DNA of 13,025 nt, from assembly GCA_946479015.1 (NCBI GenBank), contig CAMLEQ010000056.1:1-13025 (forward strand), read 5' to 3'. This document shows positions 8,609 to 13,025 of this stretch, piece by piece; positions within the stretch are counted from its first letter, which is position 1; each line of letters starts with the position of its first letter. The notes beneath the pieces were generated by a model. The model searched no databases. It had not been told where the DNA came from and saw only the letters and a list, made by a program, of their open reading frames with translations. The position numbers and the translations under genes are program-made. This DNA is from an uncultured Gemmatimonadota bacterium. GTDB taxonomy: Bacteria > Gemmatimonadota > Gemmatimonadetes > Gemmatimonadales > Gemmatimonadaceae.

Positions 8609-9852
8609 GCGCGATGGTCCTGCCCCTGCTCCTGACGCTCGTACTCGTGGCGTGGCTCACCGCGGCCGCCACCGCCGTGCGCTCCGTGAGCCGCATCTGG
8701 CTGCGGCACTGGGTGGAGAAGCGTCTCAGCGGGTCGGCCACCGCCGAAGCCTATCTGGCGCGCCCCCAACGGCTCGTGCTCGCGGCGGGCGCCGGGGTGG
8801 CACTGCTGGTGGCGCTGGCGGGCGCGCTCATCGGTGCCGTCGGCACCCTCGATCCGTGGTCGCGCGCGGCCGCCACGGTGGCGCTGGCACTCGCGCTCCT
8901 GCTCTTCGGGCAGTTGCTCCCTCGCGCCATCGCGCGCCGGTGGGCGCCGCGACTCATCCCCATCCTGCTGCCGCCGCTGCACGCCGCGGCGTTCGTGCTC
9001 AGCCCGCTGCTGCGCGGCGCGCGATCGCTCGCGCGCCGCGCCGGGGCGCCCGAGGGCGTGGCGCGCCAGGACTCCGCCCGCGAGGAGCTGGAGGATCTGC
9101 TGCGCGAGGGGGAGCTGGAGGGGATCGGCGAGCCGGAAGAGATCGAGATCATCACCGGCGTGGTGCAGTTCGGCGAGAAGACGCTCCGCGACGTGATGAC
9201 GCCGCGCACGAACGTCTTCGCCGTCGATGTCGACACCCCGCCGCTGGAGATGGCGCGCGCCATCGCGCAGGCCGGCTACAGCCGGGTGCCGGTGTACCGC
9301 GGATCGCTCGACGAGATCATCGGGATGGTGCACGTGTTCGACGTCCTGCGCGAGCGCGGCGAGCGCCAGCCGCCCATCCGCGAGGTGGCGCACGCGCCGG
9401 CCACGAAGCGGTGCAGCGAGCTGCTGTTCGAGATGCTGCGCGGGCGGCCCCACCTGGCCGTGGTGCTCGACGAGTTCGGCGGCACGGCGGGGATCGTGAC
9501 GCTCGAGGACGTGCTCGAGGAGCTGGTCGGCGACATCCGCGACGAGCACGACGAGCCGGCGCCGGCGGAGCAGCCGGGCTCCGCGCGCGCCGCCGTGGTG
9601 GATGGCGCCACCCCGCTCGACGATCTGGTGGAGCGCTTCGGCGCGACGCTCCCCGGTGCGCTCCACGACCGCGCGCCCACGCTCGCCGGCGCCGTCGTCC
9701 GGCTGCTCGGGCGCATCCCGGCGGTCGGGGAGCGATTCCGGCTCGATGGGCTGGAGCTCACCATCATCGATGCCGATCCGACGCGGGTGCGCCGCGTGCT
9801 GGTGCAGCGCGCCGATGCCGCGGCGCCGGTCGAGCTGCGCCCGACGCGCTGA
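8605..9852 (+). CDS. CNNM/CorC-family protein 2 (tandem paralogue)
   Basis: Second tandem CorC-like protein, 415 residues from GTG 8605, which overlaps the previous stop and has GGAG eight bases upstream; ATG 8614 is an alternative start. Hydrophobic segments lie at about 4-24, 52-74 and 85-101, ending GQLLPRAIA (102-110) in place of the usual GEIxPK. An Arg/Ala-rich linker, then an acidic cytosolic stretch (REELEDLLREGELEGIGEPEE) leads to the CBS pair, starting about 195 (LRDVMTPRTNVFAVD) with DEFGGTAGIVTLEDV at 289 on, and to a C-terminal CorC_HlyC domain at about 325-405. The acidic stretch is where canonical members carry the sequence before CBS1; protein 1 has a shorter equivalent. First-helix TAAATA replaces SGSETA, so the transport path again looks degenerate. 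It shares two exact nucleotide blocks with its neighbour, showing common ancestry. Confidence 0.85.
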   Translation: MSAMVLPLLLTLVLVAWLTAAATAVRSVSRIWLRHWVEKRLSGSATAEAYLARPQRLVLAAGAGVALLVALAGALIGAVGTLDPWSRAAATVALALALLLFGQLLPRAIARRWAPRLIPILLPPLHAAAFVLSPLLRGARSLARRAGAPEGVARQDSAREELEDLLREGELEGIGEPEEIEIITGVVQFGEKTLRDVMTPRTNVFAVDVDTPPLEMARAIAQAGYSRVPVYRGSLDEIIGMVHVFDVLRERGERQPPIREVAHAPATKRCSELLFEMLRGRPHLAVVLDEFGGTAGIVTLEDVLEELVGDIRDEHDEPAPAEQPGSARAAVVDGATPLDDLVERFGATLPGALHDRAPTLAGAVVRLLGRIPAVGERFRLDGLELTIIDADPTRVRRVLVQRADAAAPVELRPTR

Positions 9853-9853
9853 C

Positions 9854-11485
9854 GTGCGACCGCTCGTCGTCTTCTCGCGGCTCTTCCCGTTCGTCGTCGC
9901 CTTCCTGCGCGACCGGCGGCGGTGGGTGTTCATCGGGCGGCCGCGCCAGCTCTCCGAGGCGGCGCACCGCCGCCGTGCCGCGCGGCTCACCGCCACGCTC
10001 GCATCGCTGGGTCCCACCTTCATCAAGCTCGCCCAGGTGTTCGCGTCGCGCGCCGACATCCTCCCCGAGCCGTATCTCAGCGAGATCGGGCGCCTCACCG
10101 ACCAGGTGCCGCCGCTCCCGTCGAGTGCCATCGAGGAGGTGATCGTGCGCGAGCTCGGCAAGCCGGTGCACGAGCTGTTCGACCGCTTCGACGCCGAGCC
10201 GCTCGCCGCCGCCTCGCTCGGCCAGGTGCACCGCGCGGCGCTCGGCTCGCGCGAGGTGGTGGTGAAGGTGCTGCGGCCGGGCGTGGAGGAGATCGTCGCC
10301 GTCGACCTCGACGCCGCGTTCCGGATCCTCTTCTTCGTGAACGTGCTCTTCCCCAACCACCACACGCGCGCCATCACCACCATCGTGCGCGAGTTCGCCA
10401 AGCGCATCGAGGAGGAGATGGACTTCCGCGACGAGGCGCGGAACGCGGACCTCATCCGCGCGAACTTCGCCGGCGACACGCGCGTGGCCGTCCCCGAGGT
10501 GGTGGGCGCCCTCACGTCGCGCCGCGTGCTCGTGATGCAGTACATGGAGGGGACGAAGGTGGACCGCCTGCACGACCGCATCGCCTCCGGCGACATCTCC
10601 CTCCAGCGCCTGCTCGAGACGCTGGTGGAGGTGTACGCGCAGATGATGCTCGTGGACGGGATCTTCCACGCCGACCCGCACCCCGGCAACCTGCTCGTGG
10701 CCCCCGACGGCACCCTCGTGCTGCTCGACTTCGGCATGGTGGTGCGGGTGGAGCAGGAGATGCGCGCGCGCCTCATCCAGACCATCCTCGCCGCCGTGCG
10801 GCAGGATGTGGACGGCGTGATCGCGGGCTTCTACGAGCTGGGGCTGCTCGACCCGGAGGTGGATCGCGGCACCGTGCGCGATGCGGCGCGCGCGCTCATG
10901 GCCATCGCCTTCACCCCCGACGCCAAGCCGCGCCAGGTCCAGCGCATCGTGAACGAGGTGCTCTCCACGTTCTACCGCTGGCCGATCATGCTCCCCAGCG
11001 AGTTCGTGTACCTCGGCCGTGCCGCGGCGCTCGCCGAAGGGATCGGGGTGCGCTACGATCCGGGGTTCAACAGCGTGCACTTCGCCTCGCCGATCATCCG
11101 GGCCATGGGCGGGAAGCTCCTCGCCACCACGCTGGAGGGCGACCCGCGCGAGCGCGTGCAGGACGCGCTGGGACAGGCGGCCGCGATCGCGCGCGAGCTG
11201 CGCGACATCCTGCGCCGCGCCGGGCGCGACGAGTTGCGCGTGCGCGCCCATCCGCGCGACGTCATCGAGATGCAGCAGTTCCTCGCCGGGCAGACGCGGC
11301 GCATCCTGCTCGGCCTCTTCGCCGCCGTCATGGCGCTGGTGGGCGCGATCGTCTACCTCGCCAGCCACAACATCTACCTGCTCGCCGCCATGCTCTCGGC
11401 GGCGCTGCTCTTCTTCGTGATCGTGCTCATTCTTCCCTGGCACCTCCTGTCCAATCCGCTGCGCGGGTACCGGCGATGGCGGTGA
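9854..11485 (+). CDS. ABC1/AarF/UbiB-type atypical kinase, membrane-anchored
   Basis: Protein-kinase-like ATPase of the ABC1/COQ8/UbiB family; relatives support quinone biosynthesis or lipid handling, and the substrate is unknown here. It has 543 residues from GTG 9854, one base after the preceding stop, with no clear ribosome binding site. Visible family features are K58-L-A-Q61 (normally KxGQ), the Ala-rich loop AAASLGQVH (118-126) that replaces the P-loop, ATP-site Lys138 (VVVKVLRPG), EMDFRDEA (Glu188, Asp190), the catalytic-loop HADPHPGN (272-279) and the DFG Asp292 (LLDFGMV). Two C-terminal transmembrane helices (about 480-500 and 507-530) match the UbiB layout. The Gly-to-Ala change in KxGQ is the only odd residue. 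I do not assign ubiB because no ubiquinone or menaquinone genes are in view. Confidence 0.9.
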   Translation: MRPLVVFSRLFPFVVAFLRDRRRWVFIGRPRQLSEAAHRRRAARLTATLASLGPTFIKLAQVFASRADILPEPYLSEIGRLTDQVPPLPSSAIEEVIVRELGKPVHELFDRFDAEPLAAASLGQVHRAALGSREVVVKVLRPGVEEIVAVDLDAAFRILFFVNVLFPNHHTRAITTIVREFAKRIEEEMDFRDEARNADLIRANFAGDTRVAVPEVVGALTSRRVLVMQYMEGTKVDRLHDRIASGDISLQRLLETLVEVYAQMMLVDGIFHADPHPGNLLVAPDGTLVLLDFGMVVRVEQEMRARLIQTILAAVRQDVDGVIAGFYELGLLDPEVDRGTVRDAARALMAIAFTPDAKPRQVQRIVNEVLSTFYRWPIMLPSEFVYLGRAAALAEGIGVRYDPGFNSVHFASPIIRAMGGKLLATTLEGDPRERVQDALGQAAAIARELRDILRRAGRDELRVRAHPRDVIEMQQFLAGQTRRILLGLFAAVMALVGAIVYLASHNIYLLAAMLSAALLFFVIVLILPWHLLSNPLRGYRRWR

Positions 11486-12573
11486 CGCCTCCGCCCGGCG
11501 CGGCCGCCGCCGCGCCCGACCGCCTCCTCGCCCAGTTCGACGAGCGGCGCCCCGCCGCGCTCGCGCGCGCGGTGAGCATCGTCGAGAACCATCGCGCGGG
11601 CTTCGAGGGCATCCTCGAGCGCCTTCACCCCCGCATCGGACGCGCCCGACGCATCGGCCTCACCGGACCGCCCGGCGCGGGCAAGAGCACGCTCACCACG
11701 GGCCTCGCGGCGCACTACCGGCGCGCCGGGCTCACCGTGGGCATCGTCGCCGTGGATCCCACCTCGCCGTTCACCGGGGGCGCGCTCCTGGGGGACCGCA
11801 TCCGGATGGAGGCGGTGGCCCTCGATCCCGGGATCTTCATCCGCTCCATGGCCACGCGCGGCTCCCTCGGCGGGCTGGCCGCCACCACGCGCGAGGTGGC
11901 GGACGTGCTCGACGCGTACGGATTCGACCGCATCCTCATCGAGACGGTGGGGGTGGGACAGAGCGAGCTGGACATCGCGCGCACCGCGGACACCACGGTG
12001 GTGGTGCTCGTGCCCGAGTCGGGGGACTCGATCCAGACGATGAAGGCGGGGCTGATGGAGATCGCGGACGTGTTCGTGATCAACAAGGCCGACCGCCCCG
12101 GCGCCGATCGCCTGCGCCACGAGGTGGAGCTCATGCTCGGGCTGCGCATGGGGCAGATCTTCCGCCACGTGCCCGCGCATCACGGCGTGGAGCTGCGCCG
12201 CATCAACAATCCGGCGCGTGCCGCACGCGAGGCCGCGGCCACGGACGATGCGGAGCACTGGACTCCGCCGGTGCTCTCCACGGTCGCCGACCGGGACGAG
12301 GGCACGGAGGCCGTCGCGGCGGCCTTCGACCGCCACTTTGATTATCTTGAGCGCAGCGGCGCCCTGCGCGAGCGGCGCCGACAGCGGCTGCGCGAGCGAG
12401 TGGTGGAGGTGGTGGAGCGCCGGGTGCGCGAGCGGCTCTGGGGCGCCCCCGCCACCAACGCCTGGCTCGATGCACGGCTCCCGGAGCTGGAGGCCGGGAC
12501 GCTCACTCCCTTCGCGGCGGCCGAGGAGTTGCTGCGACAGGGCGCGGGACTGATCACGGGCGACACGCGATGA
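11476..12573 (+). CDS. meaB: Methylmalonyl-CoA mutase-associated GTPase MeaB (ArgK family)
   Basis: G3E-family P-loop GTPase that gates cobalamin loading and protects adenosylcobalamin-dependent methylmalonyl-CoA mutase. It has 365 residues. Walker A is GPPGAGKST at 64-72 (Lys70). The family strings [32 protein letters not shown] and [10 protein letters not shown] (Glu156, Gln162) follow, and the base-specificity motif is NKAD at 203-206. A helical C-terminal dimerisation arm ([16 protein letters not shown]) closes the protein. ATG 11476 lies 10 bases inside the ABC1 gene; GTG 11482, which overlaps that gene's stop in the GTGA style, is an equally good start. A mutase gene begins 13 bases after its stop, which confirms the role and argues against the old arginine-kinase (ArgK) label. 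Confidence 0.95.
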   Translation: MAVTPPPGAAAAAPDRLLAQFDERRPAALARAVSIVENHRAGFEGILERLHPRIGRARRIGLTGPPGAGKSTLTTGLAAHYRRAGLTVGIVAVDPTSPFTGGALLGDRIRMEAVALDPGIFIRSMATRGSLGGLAATTREVADVLDAYGFDRILIETVGVGQSELDIARTADTTVVVLVPESGDSIQTMKAGLMEIADVFVINKADRPGADRLRHEVELMLGLRMGQIFRHVPAHHGVELRRINNPARAAREAAATDDAEHWTPPVLSTVADRDEGTEAVAAAFDRHFDYLERSGALRERRRQRLRERVVEVVERRVRERLWGAPATNAWLDARLPELEAGTLTPFAAAEELLRQGAGLITGDTR

Positions 12574-12586
12574 CGAGGACGACGGA

Positions 12587-13025
12587 ATGACGACGATGCG
12601 CGATCTGCCGGAAGTCGTGCGGGACCAGCAGGCGGAGCTCGAGCGGCTGCGCGCCGAGGTGGCGGCGTGGCGCGAGCGCTATGCCGCCGGCACGCTGCGC
12701 GATGTGGCCTTCACGAATTCCGTGGGCGAGGTGCCGCCGCTGTTCACCGCGCTCGACACCGCGGGCACCGATCCGACCACCATCGGAGTGCCCGGCACCT
12801 ATCCGTACACGCGCGGCATCCACGCCACCGGCTACCGCGGCCGCCTCTGGACGATGCGCCAGTTCGCCGGCTTCGGGAGCGCGCGCGACACCAACGCCCG
12901 GTACAAGTACCTGCTCGAGCACGGGCAGACCGGGCTCTCCGTGGCGTTCGACTTCCCCACGCTCATGGGCTACGACTCCGACCACCCGCGCTCCGAGGGA
13001 GAGGTGGGGAAGTGCGGCGTCGCGA
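12587..13025 (+). CDS. mcmA: Methylmalonyl-CoA mutase large subunit, N-terminal part (runs off the right edge)
   Basis: Start of an adenosylcobalamin-dependent acyl-CoA mutase that interconverts methylmalonyl-CoA and succinyl-CoA. 146 codons are open to the window edge. Strings typical of the catalytic barrel are [20 protein letters not shown] (69-88), [39 protein letters not shown] and GEVGKCGVA. Tyr83 in ATGY aligns, by my count, with the substrate-contacting Tyr89 of Propionibacterium mutase. This favours methylmalonyl- over isobutyryl-CoA mutase, but the matching Arg207 position is outside the window. ATG 12587 has GAGGA seven bases upstream; ATG 12596 is an in-frame alternative. MeaB directly upstream supports the call. 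The opening [18 protein letters not shown] is somewhat divergent from the common SGIPVxPLYTP form. Confidence 0.92.
   Translation, partial: MTTMRDLPEVVRDQQAELERLRAEVAAWRERYAAGTLRDVAFTNSVGEVPPLFTALDTAGTDPTTIGVPGTYPYTRGIHATGYRGRLWTMRQFAGFGSARDTNARYKYLLEHGQTGLSVAFDFPTLMGYDSDHPRSEGEVGKCGVA

Noticed and set aside
8518..10785. 755-codon minus-strand open frame opposite corC2 and the ABC1 gene
   Set aside because: Low-complexity Ser/Arg/His composition and no motif; the opposite strand encodes clear proteins in two frames.
9764..11443. 559-codon minus-strand open frame opposite the ABC1 gene
   Set aside because: His/Arg/Glu-rich mirror of the ABC1 codons, not a gene.

Overview
This is a GC-rich (roughly 70% by eye) bacterial chromosome segment that is almost wholly coding. 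Gene content and codon use suggest a Gemmatimonadota-like organism: GTG starts are common, starts and stops overlap, a phoH-pgpH-ybeY-corC block is present, and meaB sits beside methylmalonyl-CoA mutase. That placement is inference from style and gene order, not from a marker search.

Layout. The left edge holds the first three quarters of rlmN on the minus strand. A gap of about 300 bases follows, with several short inverted repeats and one AT-rich patch; it is the only real intergenic space. From about 1088 to the right edge every gene is on the plus strand and packed end to end: a PTS EIIA (PtsN-like) protein, a small VanZ-family membrane protein, aspartyl-tRNA synthetase (aspS), PhoH ATPase, a 7TM-HD phosphohydrolase of the PgpH type (broken by an apparent single-base frameshift near 5000-5067), the rRNA maturation endonuclease YbeY, two tandem CNNM/CorC-family CBS proteins, an ABC1/UbiB-type kinase, the GTPase chaperone MeaB, and the start of the methylmalonyl-CoA mutase large subunit, which runs off the window. 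Most junctions are overlaps of the GTGA or ATGA kind, so the run looks like one long, translationally coupled operon or a few nested ones.

How they fit. rlmN, aspS, phoH and ybeY serve translation and RNA maturation. pgpH implies cyclic di-AMP turnover at the membrane, and the CorC pair, VanZ-like and ABC1 proteins are membrane or envelope functions. MeaB and the mutase form a B12-dependent methylmalonyl-CoA/succinyl-CoA module.

I found no mobile element, CRISPR array, tRNA, rRNA or defence locus, and no clearly new system. The points most worth a second look are the pgpH frameshift, the two CorC paralogues whose membrane domains look degenerate, an ABC1 kinase with KLAQ in place of KxGQ, and the structured leader before the operon.
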